A DNA stretch of 64,000 nucleotides from Kineococcus sp. NBC_00420 (GTDB lineage Bacteria > Actinomycetota > Actinomycetes > Actinomycetales > Kineococcaceae): the NCBI RefSeq assembly GCF_036021035.1, contig NZ_CP107930.1, positions 2,542,001 through 2,606,000 on the forward strand, written 5' to 3'. The stretch's first letter is position 1; the number at the start of each line of letters is the position of its first letter. The notes beneath the pieces were generated by a model. The model saw nothing but the letters and a program-made list of their open reading frames with translations, did not search any database and was not told where the DNA came from. Positions 47,987 to 57,790 of this stretch are shown piece by piece. The position numbers and the translations under genes were made by a program.

Positions 47987-48538
47987 TCAGCCGTGTCCCA
48001 CCTCGAGGGCCTCCTGGAACGCCGCCGCGACGCGCAGGACGTCGAGCACGGTCTCCGCGGTGACCTCCCCCGGCGAGGCGTCGAACCAGGTGTCCTCCGT
48101 CGTGCCCCGGTTCAGCTCCCGACACCGCTGAGCCTCCGCAGGGGTGAGCTCCACGGCGGACCTGTCGAAGTCGAGCACCCCGCGCAGCGCGTCGGCGCCG
48201 GGGCCGGTGTGCCGGGCGAGGACGTCCGCTGCGGCGTCCAACCAGCCGTGCTCTTCCGGGACGGACGACTCGAGCTCATCAAGCACCACCTCGTGGAGCA
48301 GCATGAACGCCTCCCACACCGCCGGCACCGTCTGCTCGTGTTCGTCGTAGGGCAACGCCAGCGCCCGCTCCACGAGACGGCGGGCCCGCGCTTCGTCGGT
48401 GTTCAGGCAGTCGAACGCCTTGCGCAGCAGGTTGCCGGCGGCCGACGACAACCGGGTGCTCTCTGCGGCTCCGGCAGCACTGCCACCGACGGCGAGGCCG
48501 AAGGCGCTGGAGAAGGGGTCCACGGTGGCGTCCGACAC
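47987..48538 (-). CDS. Protein of unknown function
   Basis: The 183-aa acidic, mostly helical protein shows no family I recognise. Visible pieces are NLLRKAFDCLNTDEARARR near the middle and WEAFMLLHEVVLDELE, and a repeat-like pattern of helices. I chose GTG 48538 because TACCCT, a possible -10, lies 7 nt upstream, suggesting a leaderless transcript. A GTG 8 codons earlier is also possible. It follows the defence island and precedes a thioredoxin-like gene. It may be an ordinary chromosomal gene. Confidence 0.65.
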   Translation of the reverse strand: MSDATVDPFSSAFGLAVGGSAAGAAESTRLSSAAGNLLRKAFDCLNTDEARARRLVERALALPYDEHEQTVPAVWEAFMLLHEVVLDELESSVPEEHGWLDAAADVLARHTGPGADALRGVLDFDRSAVELTPAEAQRCRELNRGTTEDTWFDASPGEVTAETVLDVLRVAAAFQEALEVGHG

Positions 48539-48706
48539 GGACGTCAGGGTAGCCAATCGCACTGGGCCTCAGGACACGCACCGACGCCGTGCCGCGATCC
48601 AGGTCAGCGGTGCACGGTCGGGTTCCGGGGTTCGCAGGCCGCCTGTCGGAGCACGTGCGGGTTGTGCACGGGAGTCGCCCGCGGAACTCCTGCGCAACCT
48701 GTCCGA

Positions 48707-50605
48707 CTACGCCCCCCGCAGGTCCAACGGCAGTTCCGCCGCCGCTCCGTCGACCAACCGCACCGGGATCCCCCAGTCCTGCTGGTACAGGTGGCACGCC
48801 GCGAACTCCGGCACCTCCCCGGTCTCCGGGTCCCCGTCGCACGCGGCCGCCTGGACGCTCACGTGCAGCACCCCGTTCTCGACCCCGGGAGCGAACTCCA
48901 GCGTCCGCGACAACCCCTCGAAGGAACCCGCTCCGGAGACCAGGAGCTCCGGCGGGGTCGAGGCGACGGTGAGGCGGGTCGGGTCGCCCCAGCGGTCGTC
49001 GAGCTTCTGCCCGGTCGGCGGGGTGAAGGAGACCGAGAGGGAGACCACGCCGGGTGCGAGGTCGGTCGGGGGCCGCTGCACGCGGTGGGCGGACCCGTCG
49101 ACCCGCACGCTCGCGGGAGCGAGTTCCCGGGTCAGGCGGTGCGCGGAACTCTCCACCACCACCAACGTGTCGCCGTCGACGAGGACGTCGGAGGGTTCCA
49201 CGAGGTCCCGCACGAGCGTCGAGACCTCGCCCGTCGCCGGGTCGAACCGGCGCAGCGCGCCGTTGTAGGTGTCGGCGACGAGGATCGATCCGTCGTCGGC
49301 GACCGCGACGCCCAACGGGTGCTGCAGCAACGCCTCCGCGGCGGGACCGTCGCGGAACCCGAAGTCGAACAACCCCTGCCCGACGTGGGTCTCCACGACG
49401 TAGCCCGAACCCGCGACGGCGGCGACGTTCGCCATCCGGTCGTCGGAGACCACGGGAACGGAACGGTCCACCGAACCACTGCGCCGCAGCGACCGGAGCG
49501 CGGACGTCTCGGCGTCCACCAGCCACACCGTCGAGCCGTCGGGCGACACCGCGAGGCCGGAGGTCTGCGCGAACCAGGCCTCCTCGGCCGGGCCGTCCTT
49601 GATGCCTTCCGCGGTGGTCCCGGCGAGGACCCGCACGACCGACGTGAGCGGGTCGAACGCCCACAACTGGTGCACCCCGGCCATCGCGATCACGACCTGA
49701 CCGTCGAACCACGCGACGTCCCACGGCGTCGAGAGGGCCTGTTCCAGCGCGGGCCCGCCACCCTCGCGGCGTCGGAGCTGGGAACCGGTCCCCGCCACGG
49801 TGACCACGGAACCCGTCGAGAGCGACAGACCGCGCAACGCGTGGTTCACGCTGTCCGCGACGACCACGTCGTACCCCACCTGCTCCGCGACCTCGGGCGG
49901 CAGCACGACCGCCCCCTGGGGTTCCGCGAACGTGTCGGGGGTGAACCCGCGAGCGCCGGTCCCGAACCGGCGACGTTCGGTCTCCAGGTCCGCGTCGAGC
50001 TCGACGAGCTGGTGGTGACCGGTGTCGACGACGAGGGCCCCGCCGTCGGGCAGCCGCACGACCCGCGACGGGAACCGCAACGCGGACCCCGCGGGCGCCG
50101 GTGGCACGTACGGGCTGTCGCCCCGGCGCAACGTCCCGGCGGCCTCGTGCTCGGCGACGAGCTCGGAGACCAGGACGTCCAACCCGTGGGCGTGCCCCTC
50201 CCCGGACATCGACGCGACGACGTAGCCGGTGGGGTCGACGACGACGAGCGTCGGCCAGGCACGGGCCGCGTAGGCCTGCCAGGTCGTGAGCTGGGGGTCG
50301 TCGAGCACCGGGTGGTGGACGGCGTAGCGGTCGACGGCCGCGTCCAGCGTCGCGGGCTCGGCCTCGTGGGCGAACTTCGGCGAGTGCACCCCGACGGTCA
50401 CGAGGACGTCGGCGAACTTCTCCTCCAGCGGCCGCAGCTCGTCGAGGACGTGCAGGCAGTTCACGCAGCAGCTCGTCCAGAAGTCCAGCAGGACGATCTT
50501 GCCGCGCAGGTCGGCCAGCGACAGGTCGCCCTCGGTGTTGAGCCAACGGCGGCCCACCAGCTGCGGGGCACGGACACGGGGACGACGGACGGGCGTGCTG
50601 GTCAC
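48707..50605 (-). CDS. Thioredoxin-like and NHL beta-propeller protein
   Basis: The protein (about 632 aa) joins an N-terminal thioredoxin/TlpA-like domain (about 15-155), with CVNC in the motif FWTSCCVNCLHVLDEL, to an NHL-repeat propeller (about 160-490) with repeats of the type FPSRVVRLPDGGALVVDTGHH and PLGVAVADDGSILVADTYN. A C-terminal beta domain follows. It resembles animal NHLRC2 and its bacterial relatives. No signal peptide is evident. A redox or scaffold role is inferred. The start may be GTG 50605 or six codons earlier. No close operon partners. Confidence 0.8.
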   Translation of the reverse strand: MTSTPVRRPRVRAPQLVGRRWLNTEGDLSLADLRGKIVLLDFWTSCCVNCLHVLDELRPLEEKFADVLVTVGVHSPKFAHEAEPATLDAAVDRYAVHHPVLDDPQLTTWQAYAARAWPTLVVVDPTGYVVASMSGEGHAHGLDVLVSELVAEHEAAGTLRRGDSPYVPPAPAGSALRFPSRVVRLPDGGALVVDTGHHQLVELDADLETERRRFGTGARGFTPDTFAEPQGAVVLPPEVAEQVGYDVVVADSVNHALRGLSLSTGSVVTVAGTGSQLRRREGGGPALEQALSTPWDVAWFDGQVVIAMAGVHQLWAFDPLTSVVRVLAGTTAEGIKDGPAEEAWFAQTSGLAVSPDGSTVWLVDAETSALRSLRRSGSVDRSVPVVSDDRMANVAAVAGSGYVVETHVGQGLFDFGFRDGPAAEALLQHPLGVAVADDGSILVADTYNGALRRFDPATGEVSTLVRDLVEPSDVLVDGDTLVVVESSAHRLTRELAPASVRVDGSAHRVQRPPTDLAPGVVSLSVSFTPPTGQKLDDRWGDPTRLTVASTPPELLVSGAGSFEGLSRTLEFAPGVENGVLHVSVQAAACDGDPETGEVPEFAACHLYQQDWGIPVRLVDGAAAELPLDLRGA

Positions 50606-50902
50606 GGGTCCATCGTGCCCCACACGGTCCTGCGGACCACGAGGCGATCACCGGTGAGTGCACCCCCTGCGCCACCCGGGCGAACGGAGACGCCCATCCG
50701 AGTGACTCGGCTCCGCGCCGCCGCCCGTCGCGCCGAAGCAGGGGTGTGACCACTTCCCAGAACGCCCTCGCCGCCGACGGACACCTCCGGACCACCGTCG
50801 AGACCGCGTGAGCTAAGTCTTCCTCGGGCACAGCCCGCCGCCTAGCCTGGCCGGCGTGCCCCACCTCCCCACGAACCGCCGATCCGGGACGGGAGCCTCC
50901 TC

Positions 50903-52111
50903 GTGAGGATCGTCGCCGCCGACGTCGTCGTCACCAGCCCGGGCCGGAACTTCGTCACCCTGAAGCTCACCACCGACGAGGGTCTCACCGGGCTCGGTGA
51001 CGCCACCCTCAACGGCCGCGAACAGGCGGTCGTCGCCTACCTGCGCGAGCACGTCGTCCCATTGCTGCTGGGCACCGACCCGCACCGCATCGAGGACACC
51101 TGGCAGTCGTTGTACCGGGGCGCGTACTGGCGGCGCGGGCCGGTGACGATGGCGGCCATCGCCGCGGTCGACGTCGCGCTGTGGGACGTCAAGGCCAAGG
51201 TCGCGGGTCTGCCGCTGTACCAACTGCTCGGTGGCGCCTCCCGGGAACGGGTCCGCACCTACGGCCACGCCAACGGTCGCGACGTCCCGGAACTCCTCGA
51301 CTCCGTCCGCGCGCGCCGGGCCGAGGGGTACCAGGCGGTGCGGGTGCAGACCGGGGTGCCCGGGCTGCGGACGGTCTACGGCGTGCACACCGGCGAGGCC
51401 ATCGCTCGCCCGACGCACCGTGCGCTCCCGGTCGTCGAGGACTGGGACACCCCGGCGTACCTGCGGCACCTGCCGAGCGTCCTCGAGGCGGTGCGGAACG
51501 AGTTCGGTCCGGAACTCCCGCTGCTGCACGACGCCCACCACCGCCTCACCCCGGTGCAGGCCGCCAAGCTCGGCAAGGACGTCGAGCGCTACGACCTGTT
51601 CTGGCTCGAGGACTGCACCCCCGCGGAGAACCAGGAGGGTTTCCGCACCGTCCGCCGGCACACGACGACCCCGCTGGCCGTCGGGGAGGTGTTCAACTCC
51701 GTCCACGACTACCAGACCCTCATCACCGAGCAGCTCATCGACTACGCCCGGTCCGCGGTGACGCACTTCGGCGGGATCTCACCGCTGAAGAAGCTCTTCG
51801 ACTTCGCCGCGGTGTACCAGGTCAAGAGCGCCGTCCACGGCCCCGAGGACATCTCCCCCGTCGGGACGGCGGCCGCGATCCACCTCGACCTCGCGATCCA
51901 CAACTTCGGGATCCAGGAGTACTCCGGGCACACCGACCTCACGAACGAGGTGTTCCGGCACGCCTACACGTTCACCGACGGACACCTGCACCCCGGTGAC
52001 GCGCCGGGGATCGGGGTCGAGCTCGACGAGGAACTGGCCGCCGCGCACCCCTACGAGGCCGCCTACCTGCCCGTGAACCGGCTCGCGGACGGGACCGTGC
52101 ACGACTGGTGA
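50903..52111 (+). CDS. Enolase-superfamily dehydratase, D-mannonate dehydratase-like (ManD/RspA)
   Basis: The 402-aa protein has the enolase-superfamily layout: an N-terminal capping domain (about 1-115) and a barrel with a Mg-binding Asp in LLHDAHH near 211, Glu in WLEDCTP near 237 and Glu in VGEVFNS near 263. The block [19 protein letters not shown] and the C-terminal HTDLTNEVF fit ManD/RspA-type dehydratases of sugar acids such as D-mannonate. Start GTG 50903 is preceded by GGGAG. No clear operon partner; regulation is unknown. Substrate assignment within ManD is often wrong, so treat as family only. Confidence 0.85.
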   Translation: MRIVAADVVVTSPGRNFVTLKLTTDEGLTGLGDATLNGREQAVVAYLREHVVPLLLGTDPHRIEDTWQSLYRGAYWRRGPVTMAAIAAVDVALWDVKAKVAGLPLYQLLGGASRERVRTYGHANGRDVPELLDSVRARRAEGYQAVRVQTGVPGLRTVYGVHTGEAIARPTHRALPVVEDWDTPAYLRHLPSVLEAVRNEFGPELPLLHDAHHRLTPVQAAKLGKDVERYDLFWLEDCTPAENQEGFRTVRRHTTTPLAVGEVFNSVHDYQTLITEQLIDYARSAVTHFGGISPLKKLFDFAAVYQVKSAVHGPEDISPVGTAAAIHLDLAIHNFGIQEYSGHTDLTNEVFRHAYTFTDGHLHPGDAPGIGVELDEELAAAHPYEAAYLPVNRLADGTVHDW

Positions 52112-52228
52112 GACCACCGGCGGAACTCGTGGCCCGGCACGTGCAACACGGAGCCCTCCTCGCGCGTCTCCTCGTCGGAACCCGGACCACCGGGTCCCGA
52201 GGCAGACCTTCGAGAACTGGACACCGAG

Positions 52229-53029
52229 ATGACCACCCACCGTCCGCAGCACGAGACGTCGACCGACCGGACCGCGCAGGGCACCCGCCTGCGGCGCACC
52301 GTTCGCCTCGCCCTCGCCACCGCGGCGCTCGCCGCGTGCGGACTGGCCGTCCTCACCCACGCCGAGGCGGCACCGACCACCCCGAAGACCACGACCGTTG
52401 CGGTGCAGACCGTCGCGTTCACCCAGACGTCGCTGAAGGCCGGCGCACGCGGGCCCGAGGTCCTCGCGCTGCAGCAGCGGCTGGCCGGCCTGAACTACTG
52501 GCTGGGCACCCCGGACGGCAGTTTCGGGGAGAACACGAAGCAGGCCGTGATGGCCCTGCAGGGGGCGGCCGGCCTCACCCGCGACGGTGTCGTCGGACCC
52601 GCCACCCGGGCCGCCCTGGCACGCGGCGCGCAGCCCGCGGTCGGGGTCCGCACCGGTCACGTCGTCGAGGTCGACCGTGGGGCGGGAACCCTCACCGTCG
52701 CCGACGACGGCCGCATCGCCGCGATCTTCCACACCTCGACCGGTACCTACCAGACGTACCGCTCACCGAGTGGTCACACGGACCTCGCGGACACCCCCGC
52801 GGGGAGCTTCCACGTCTACCGCAGCGTCGACGGGATCCGGAACGCGGAACTCGGACGGCTCTACCGGCCGCGCTACTTCGACCCCAGCCAGGGGATCGCG
52901 GTGCACGGGGCGGCCAGCGTCCCGGGTTACCCGGCCTCGCACGGTTGCGCGCGCGTCACGAACGCGGCGATGGACGTGATCTGGTCGCGCGACCTCATGC
53001 CGCAGGGGTCGCTCGTCGTCGTGCGCTGA
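52229..53029 (+). CDS. L,D-transpeptidase with peptidoglycan-binding domain
   Basis: The 266-aa protein has an N-terminal signal-like segment (about 20-47, LALATAALAACGLAVLTHAEA) and a PG_binding_1 domain (about 66-112, GPEVLALQQRL and GVVGPATRAALA). A YkuD domain (about 120-266) has HGAASVPGYPASHGCARV and catalytic Cys at about 240. It would crosslink peptidoglycan by 3-3 bonds outside the membrane. The SHGCxR motif is intact. It converges on the gene at 53,031 with a 1-bp gap. Confidence 0.9.
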   Translation: MTTHRPQHETSTDRTAQGTRLRRTVRLALATAALAACGLAVLTHAEAAPTTPKTTTVAVQTVAFTQTSLKAGARGPEVLALQQRLAGLNYWLGTPDGSFGENTKQAVMALQGAAGLTRDGVVGPATRAALARGAQPAVGVRTGHVVEVDRGAGTLTVADDGRIAAIFHTSTGTYQTYRSPSGHTDLADTPAGSFHVYRSVDGIRNAELGRLYRPRYFDPSQGIAVHGAASVPGYPASHGCARVTNAAMDVIWSRDLMPQGSLVVVR

Positions 53030-53030
53030 C

Positions 53031-53642
53031 TCAGACGCCGACGGTCACCGCAGCGGGGGTGAGCCCGGCGCGGTCCTCGTCGGTCCAGTCCTCGCTCAGC
53101 CCGAGGGCCTCGCGGTGCTGGACCCAGGACAGGACCTCGGTGCGCGGGGTGTTCCCGTCCAGGCACCAGTGGCTGATCGTGCGCCCACGCCACGGGGTCC
53201 CGGTGCTCTTGCCGACGAAACCGGCGACCTTGCCGCGGGCGCGCAGGGCGCTCAGCGCCATCGCGATCCGACCGGACGCGGTGTTGGAGGTCGGACCGAA
53301 CATCGTGTGACCGGCTTCGGCGACGTGCTTGGCGAAGACCTCGGGGGCGCGCTCACGCAGGCGGGCCTCGACCACGCCGAACTCCAGCCAGGGGCCGCCG
53401 ACCTCGAAGACCTGCGACAAGGGTTCGAGGAGGTCGGCGGTCACGCCGCCGTTCTCCACCCGGGCGGCCGTGCGCCGCACGATCCGGGTGGACTCGATCG
53501 CGGGGTAGACGGTGAAGACCCAGGGACCGGTACCGCCGTGGTCGTCGAGGCAGGTGTGGATCACACCGCCGTCAGGGGCGCTCATGGGCAGCTGCATCTG
53601 CGCGTCGTCCTGGCAGTTGGTGCAGAACATGAAGTCGGCCAC
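53031..53642 (-). CDS. Protein of unknown function with N-terminal Cys pair
   Basis: The 203-aa protein begins VADFMFCTNCQDDAQMQLPM. The start GTG 53642 is supported by GAGGAG eight bases upstream; a longer frame to 53792 is not convincing. CTNC suggests a small metal-binding start. The rest has no recognised domain; SGRIAMALSALRARGKVAGF could be a helix-turn-helix-like segment. Downstream of and parallel to a DnaQ-type exonuclease gene. Confidence 0.65.
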   Translation of the reverse strand: MADFMFCTNCQDDAQMQLPMSAPDGGVIHTCLDDHGGTGPWVFTVYPAIESTRIVRRTAARVENGGVTADLLEPLSQVFEVGGPWLEFGVVEARLRERAPEVFAKHVAEAGHTMFGPTSNTASGRIAMALSALRARGKVAGFVGKSTGTPWRGRTISHWCLDGNTPRTEVLSWVQHREALGLSEDWTDEDRAGLTPAAVTVGV

Positions 53643-53800
53643 GGATGGGCTCCTCGCCTCATCGAGCGCTGCACGAGGTGCAGAAGAGCCGACGAACTCG
53701 CCCCCGGCGCGCCGACCGGACCGCCGGACAGCGGCTTCGTTGGAGGGGCGTCCGCCCCCACCATCGCACGGAAGCCGCCCCCCGACGAGCACGGCTCACC

Positions 53801-54463
53801 TCACGGCAGGCGCAGCCAACCCCGCAGCCGAGCACGGATCCGACCGGACCGGGACAGCGGAGCGACCCCCCGCGGCGTGACCACCGGCAGCCGCACGCGC
53901 TGCTCCGCGGCCGTGACGAGCGCCTCCCGCAGCACCTCGACCAGGACCCGGGTGTCGTCCTCGGCGTCGTGGGCGCGCAACTGCTGCACACCCCAGTGCC
54001 GGGCGAGCGTCGCGAGCTTCAGGTTCTCCACCGGGAGGTCGAGCCGCTGCGCCAGCTTCCACGTGCACAGCCGTTCCCGGACCGGGAGGTCCACACCGGC
54101 GGACCGCATCTCGGCGGTCACGAACTTCCAGTCGAACCGGGCGTTGTGGGCCACGAAGACCCGCCCGGCCAGGAGTTGGGCGACCTGCGGCGCGATCTCG
54201 CCGAAGGTGGGGGCGCCGACGAGCCGTTCGGCGGTGATGCCGTGCACGTGGGTGGGTCCGGGATCGCGCTGCGGGTCGACCAGCGTCGACCAGCTCCGTT
54301 CGACGACCCCGTGGTGGTCCAGCAGCGTCACGGCGATCTGGACGACCCTGTCCCCCGCGTCCGGGCGCAGACCCGTCGTCTCGACGTCCAGCACGGCGTA
54401 GCGGTGCCGGTAGCGCCGGGTGACCGCGCGGGGGAAGCGCGCGGTGGGGTCGATGACGGTCAT
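53801..54463 (-). CDS. DEDDh-type 3'-5' exonuclease (DnaQ/epsilon-like)
   Basis: The 220-aa protein carries the DnaQ exonuclease motifs: Exo I DVETTG near 26, Exo II AHNARFDWKF near 110 and Exo III HDAEDDTRV near 155, all with their acidic and His residues. It should degrade single-stranded DNA or RNA 3' to 5'. ATG 54463 is preceded by AAGGAG. A longer reading frame to 54517 adds 18 residues without support. It could be a stand-alone exonuclease or a proofreading accessory. Confidence 0.87.
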   Translation of the reverse strand: MTVIDPTARFPRAVTRRYRHRYAVLDVETTGLRPDAGDRVVQIAVTLLDHHGVVERSWSTLVDPQRDPGPTHVHGITAERLVGAPTFGEIAPQVAQLLAGRVFVAHNARFDWKFVTAEMRSAGVDLPVRERLCTWKLAQRLDLPVENLKLATLARHWGVQQLRAHDAEDDTRVLVEVLREALVTAAEQRVRLPVVTPRGVAPLSRSGRIRARLRGWLRLP

Positions 54464-54668
54464 CGGGTCTCTCCTTGCCTGTCGAACAGGACAGACGATG
54501 ACAGAGGGGTCCGACACGACCCCGGACGGGCGAGGCGTTGCGTTCGAACGGCTTCCGAACGTGGGGGCGGTCGGTCACGGGTACGACGAGCCGGTGCCCG
54601 ACGGAGGCCCCGCCGGGAGCGCGGCGCTCAGCAGCGGGTCCTGACCGACGCGATCTCGGCGCCGACGC

Positions 54669-55760
54669 TCACAACCACTTCTTCGCCTTGAGGACGGCGT
54701 ACAACGCCGTGCAGATGCTGACGATGACCGCGAGCACGACGAAGTAGCCGTAGCGGGTCGACAGTTCGGGCATGTTGTCGAAGTTCATCCCGTAGATGCC
54801 GGCGATCGCGGTGGGGACGAGAGCGATCGCCGCCCACGCCGAGATCCGGCGCATGTCCTCGTTCTGCTGTGCGGCGACGCGGCTCTGACGGACGCTGACC
54901 TGGGCCAGGTGCGCCTGGAGGACGTCGGTGAGGAGACGGTCGTACCCGTCGATGGCGTCCGCGGCCCGCAGGAGGTGGTCCAGGACGTCCCGGTAGGTGG
55001 CAGAACGCTGACGCTGCTCCTCGTGGCCGGGAACCTCGCCGGGGACGAACGCCTCTCCTTCGACGAGCCGCTGGAGGGGTGCGCACAGGGGGACGACGGC
55101 GCGCTTGAACTCCAGCACCTCCCGCTTGAGCTTGTAGATGCGTTCGGCGTGCTCGTCGTCGGCGCCGCCGAAGACCCGTTCCTCGATGTCCTCGACGTCC
55201 ACGGCGATGCCGTCGACCGCGTCGAGGTACCCGTCCACGACGCGGTCCACCAGGCGGTAGAGGACCGAGGCCGGACCCACCGGCTCCGAGGCCAGGAGGT
55301 CGACGTCGGCACGGACGTCGGCGACGACGGTGGAGTCACCGTGGCGAACGGTGACGACGAAGTTCCGGCCGAGGAAGAGGGCGATCTCGCTGACGTCGAC
55401 CACCTCGTCGTGGTCGACGTAGCGGACGGGTTTCAGCACCGCGAAGCTCTGGCCGCCGTAGCGCTCGAACTTGGGCCGCTGGTGCGCGTTCACGGCGTCC
55501 TCCACCGCCAGCGCCGGCAGGTCGAAGATCGACGTGAGCCGGTGGACGTCGGCCGCCGAGGCGGCGTTCAACCCGATCCAGACGAAGCCGCCGGAGGACT
55601 GCGCCTGCTGCAGGGCCTGCGTCACGTCGTGCACGACCTGCGGCGCCGTCCCGGGGCGGTACAGCTTGCAGGCCACGACCGGCAGCGCCGCCAGCGACGC
55701 ACCGGCCTCCGGGGCGTGCCGGGTGGCGTCGTCGGTCGGGTGTCGGTGCGCTCTGGCCAC
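54669..55760 (-). CDS. corA: CorA family magnesium/cobalt transporter
   Basis: The 363-aa protein has a large cytoplasmic helical N-terminal domain and two C-terminal membrane helices (about 305-325 and 335-357). The signature GMN of CorA channels is in IYGMNFDNMPEL between them. The last residues KAKKWL are basic, as expected of the inner end. The start is GTG 55760 (MARAHRHPTDD). It would move Mg2+ (or Co2+) into the cell. It is divergent from the kdp genes, with the repeat cluster in the shared intergenic region. Confidence 0.9.
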   Translation of the reverse strand: MARAHRHPTDDATRHAPEAGASLAALPVVACKLYRPGTAPQVVHDVTQALQQAQSSGGFVWIGLNAASAADVHRLTSIFDLPALAVEDAVNAHQRPKFERYGGQSFAVLKPVRYVDHDEVVDVSEIALFLGRNFVVTVRHGDSTVVADVRADVDLLASEPVGPASVLYRLVDRVVDGYLDAVDGIAVDVEDIEERVFGGADDEHAERIYKLKREVLEFKRAVVPLCAPLQRLVEGEAFVPGEVPGHEEQRQRSATYRDVLDHLLRAADAIDGYDRLLTDVLQAHLAQVSVRQSRVAAQQNEDMRRISAWAAIALVPTAIAGIYGMNFDNMPELSTRYGYFVVLAVIVSICTALYAVLKAKKWL

Positions 55761-55816
55761 GGGCCCAGTGTCGGTCCCCCCGCCGGCCCGGTGGGCGAGC
55801 TCGCGCAGTGGGGGCC

Positions 55817-55866
55817 GTCAAGATGCCGTCAAGATCCGGGGACGGGCGTCAAGAGGGCGTCAGGAT
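55817..55866 (+). promoter_or_regulatory. Four GTCAAGA-type direct repeats, candidate KdpE operator
   Basis: GTCAAGA/GTCAGGA occurs at 55817, 55828, 55848 and 55859, spacings of 11, 20 and 11. OmpR-family regulators, to which KdpE belongs, bind direct repeats with about 11-bp pitch as dimers, so two dimer sites are predicted. The site lies 75-125 bp upstream of the first kdp ORF and 57-106 bp from the corA start. KdpE binding is inferred. Confidence 0.6.
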
Positions 55867-55940
55867 CGCCTGATCACGGTGTCGCGGGTGCTTCTCTGAT
55901 CGAGCACACACGTGCCCCACACACCTTCTCTGGAGTCCCC

Positions 55941-56024
55941 GTGCTGGATGTCGGCTTCACCGCCCTCACGCTCGTCCTGGCCCTCGCCGCGACCCTCCTG
56001 GTCCGCGCGCTGGAGCGCCGATGA
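55941..56024 (+). CDS. 27-aa small membrane protein coupled to kdpF
   Basis: The frame from GTG 55941 reads MLDVGFTALTLVLALAATLL and then VRALERR. It is one hydrophobic helix followed by a positive tail, like KdpF in size and shape. GGAG lies 6 bases upstream, and the stop overlaps the kdpF ATG by 4 bp (ATGA), so it is probably translated. It could be an extra small stabilising subunit of the Kdp pump, or a leader for coupling. I know no assigned family for it. Confidence 0.6.
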   Translation: MLDVGFTALTLVLALAATLLVRALERR

Positions 56025-56110
56025 GCCTCGAGGGGGCCACCGGACTCGTCCTGTCGGTCCTCGTCGCCGGATACCTGCTCTACGCGCTGCTGCGCCCCGA
56101 GAAGTTCTGA
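56021..56110 (+). CDS. kdpF: KdpF small subunit of K+-transporting ATPase
   Basis: The 29-aa protein (MSLEGATGLVLSVLVAGYLL, then YALLRPEKF) is a single-pass membrane peptide typical of KdpF, which stabilises the KdpABC complex. The ATG overlaps the previous stop and it lies 12 bp before kdpA. Confidence 0.85.
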   Translation: MSLEGATGLVLSVLVAGYLLYALLRPEKF

Positions 56111-56122
56111 CGGGAACCACTG

Positions 56123-57790
56123 ATGACGCTCTCCGACAGCACCGCCGGCCTGCTCCAGATCGGCCTCCTCGTCGTCCTGCTCGCCGCGGTCCACGTTCCT
56201 CTCGGCGACTACATGGCCCGCACCCTCACCAGCGCGAAGCACCTGCGGGTGGAACGGGGGATCTACCGCGTCCTGCGCGTCGACGGTGACGCCGACACCC
56301 GGTGGCCGGTCTACGCGCTCTCCGTCCTCGGCTTCTCGACCGTCTCGATCCTCTTCCTGTACGCGTTCCTGCGCCTGCAGGGCCACCTCCCGCTGTCGCT
56401 GGGTTTCGGCGGCATGGAACCGACCCAGGCGTGGAACACCGCGGTGTCGTTCGTGACGAACACGAACTGGCAGTCCTACTCCGGGGAGTCCGCGCTGGGG
56501 CACCTGGTGCAGATGGGCGGCCTGGCGGTCCAGAACTTCCTCTCCGCCGCCGTCGGCCTCTGCGTCGCGGTCGCCCTGGTCCGGGGCCTGGTCCGCGTCG
56601 GGACCGGCACCATCGGCAACTTCTGGGTGGACCTGGTGCGCAGCACCCTGCGCATCCTGCTGCCGCTGGCCTTCCTCGCCGCGATCGTCCTCGTCCTCAC
56701 CGGGGTCGTGCAGAACTTCACCGGCGCGACCGCGTACACGACTCTGACCGGCGGGACGCAATCGATCGTCGGGGGCCCGATCGCCTCGCAGGAGGCCATC
56801 AAGGAACTCGGCACCAACGGTGGTGGGTTCTTCAACGCCAACTCCGCGCACCCCTTCGAGAACCCGACCGCGATCTCCAACCTGTTCGAGATCTTCCTCA
56901 TCCTCGCGATCCCCTTCAGCCTGCCCCGCACGTTCGGGACGCTGGTCGGCAACCAGCGCCAGGGGGGCGCGATCCTCGCCGTGATGGCCGGCATCTTCGC
57001 CGTCTCCAGCGCCGTCACGCTCTACGCCGAGACCCACGCCCTGGGCACCGTCCCGCAGGCCGTCGGCGCGGCCATGGAGGGCAAGGAGACCCGGTTCGGC
57101 GAGTGGGCCTCGGCCCTGTTCGCGACGGCGACGACGTCGACGTCGACGGGGGCCGTGAACTCCTTTCACGACAGCTACACCGCCCTCGGCGGCGGCGCCC
57201 TGCTGGTCAACATGATGCTGGGCGAGGTCACCCCCGGTGGCGTCGGTTCGGGCCTCTACGGGATGCTCGTCCTGGCGATCATCACCGTGTTCGTCGCCGG
57301 GTTGATGGTCGGACGGACCCCGGAGTACCTGGGCAAGAAGATCGGCCAGCGCGAGATCACCCTGGCCGCGCTCTACATCCTGGCCACCCCGTTCGCGCTG
57401 CTCGTCGGCGTGGCGATCGCGCTCTCGAGCGAGTCCACCCGCGCGATGATGCTGAACTCCGGGCCGCACGGTCTCAGCGAGATGCTGTACGCCTTCGCCT
57501 CGACGGCGAACAACAACGGCAGTGCCTTCGCCGGGGTCAGCGTCAACACGCCGTTCTACAACGTCGCCCTCGGACTGTGCATGTACGTCGGCCGGTTCCT
57601 CCCGATGCTGCTGGTCATCGCCCTCGCCGGCACCTTCGCCCGGCAGCGACCCGCCAGCGTCACCGCCGGGACCCTGCCCACCCAGACCGTCACGTTCGCC
57701 GGCATGCACGCGGCCGTCGTGGTCGTCGTCACCGGTCTCACCTTCTTCCCCGCCCTCGCCCTCGGACCCCTCGCAGAGGCACTCGCATGA
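56123..57790 (+). CDS. kdpA: KdpA, K+-binding and channel subunit of the Kdp ATPase
   Basis: The 555-aa membrane protein has about ten helices. The four selectivity-filter-like repeats include [11 protein letters not shown] near 110, [19 protein letters not shown] near 230 and [11 protein letters not shown] near 345, matching KdpA. It forms the high-affinity K+ entrance of the P-type pump. Length is typical. Its stop overlaps the kdpB start by 4 bp. Confidence 0.95.
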   Translation: MTLSDSTAGLLQIGLLVVLLAAVHVPLGDYMARTLTSAKHLRVERGIYRVLRVDGDADTRWPVYALSVLGFSTVSILFLYAFLRLQGHLPLSLGFGGMEPTQAWNTAVSFVTNTNWQSYSGESALGHLVQMGGLAVQNFLSAAVGLCVAVALVRGLVRVGTGTIGNFWVDLVRSTLRILLPLAFLAAIVLVLTGVVQNFTGATAYTTLTGGTQSIVGGPIASQEAIKELGTNGGGFFNANSAHPFENPTAISNLFEIFLILAIPFSLPRTFGTLVGNQRQGGAILAVMAGIFAVSSAVTLYAETHALGTVPQAVGAAMEGKETRFGEWASALFATATTSTSTGAVNSFHDSYTALGGGALLVNMMLGEVTPGGVGSGLYGMLVLAIITVFVAGLMVGRTPEYLGKKIGQREITLAALYILATPFALLVGVAIALSSESTRAMMLNSGPHGLSEMLYAFASTANNNGSAFAGVSVNTPFYNVALGLCMYVGRFLPMLLVIALAGTFARQRPASVTAGTLPTQTVTFAGMHAAVVVVVTGLTFFPALALGPLAEALA

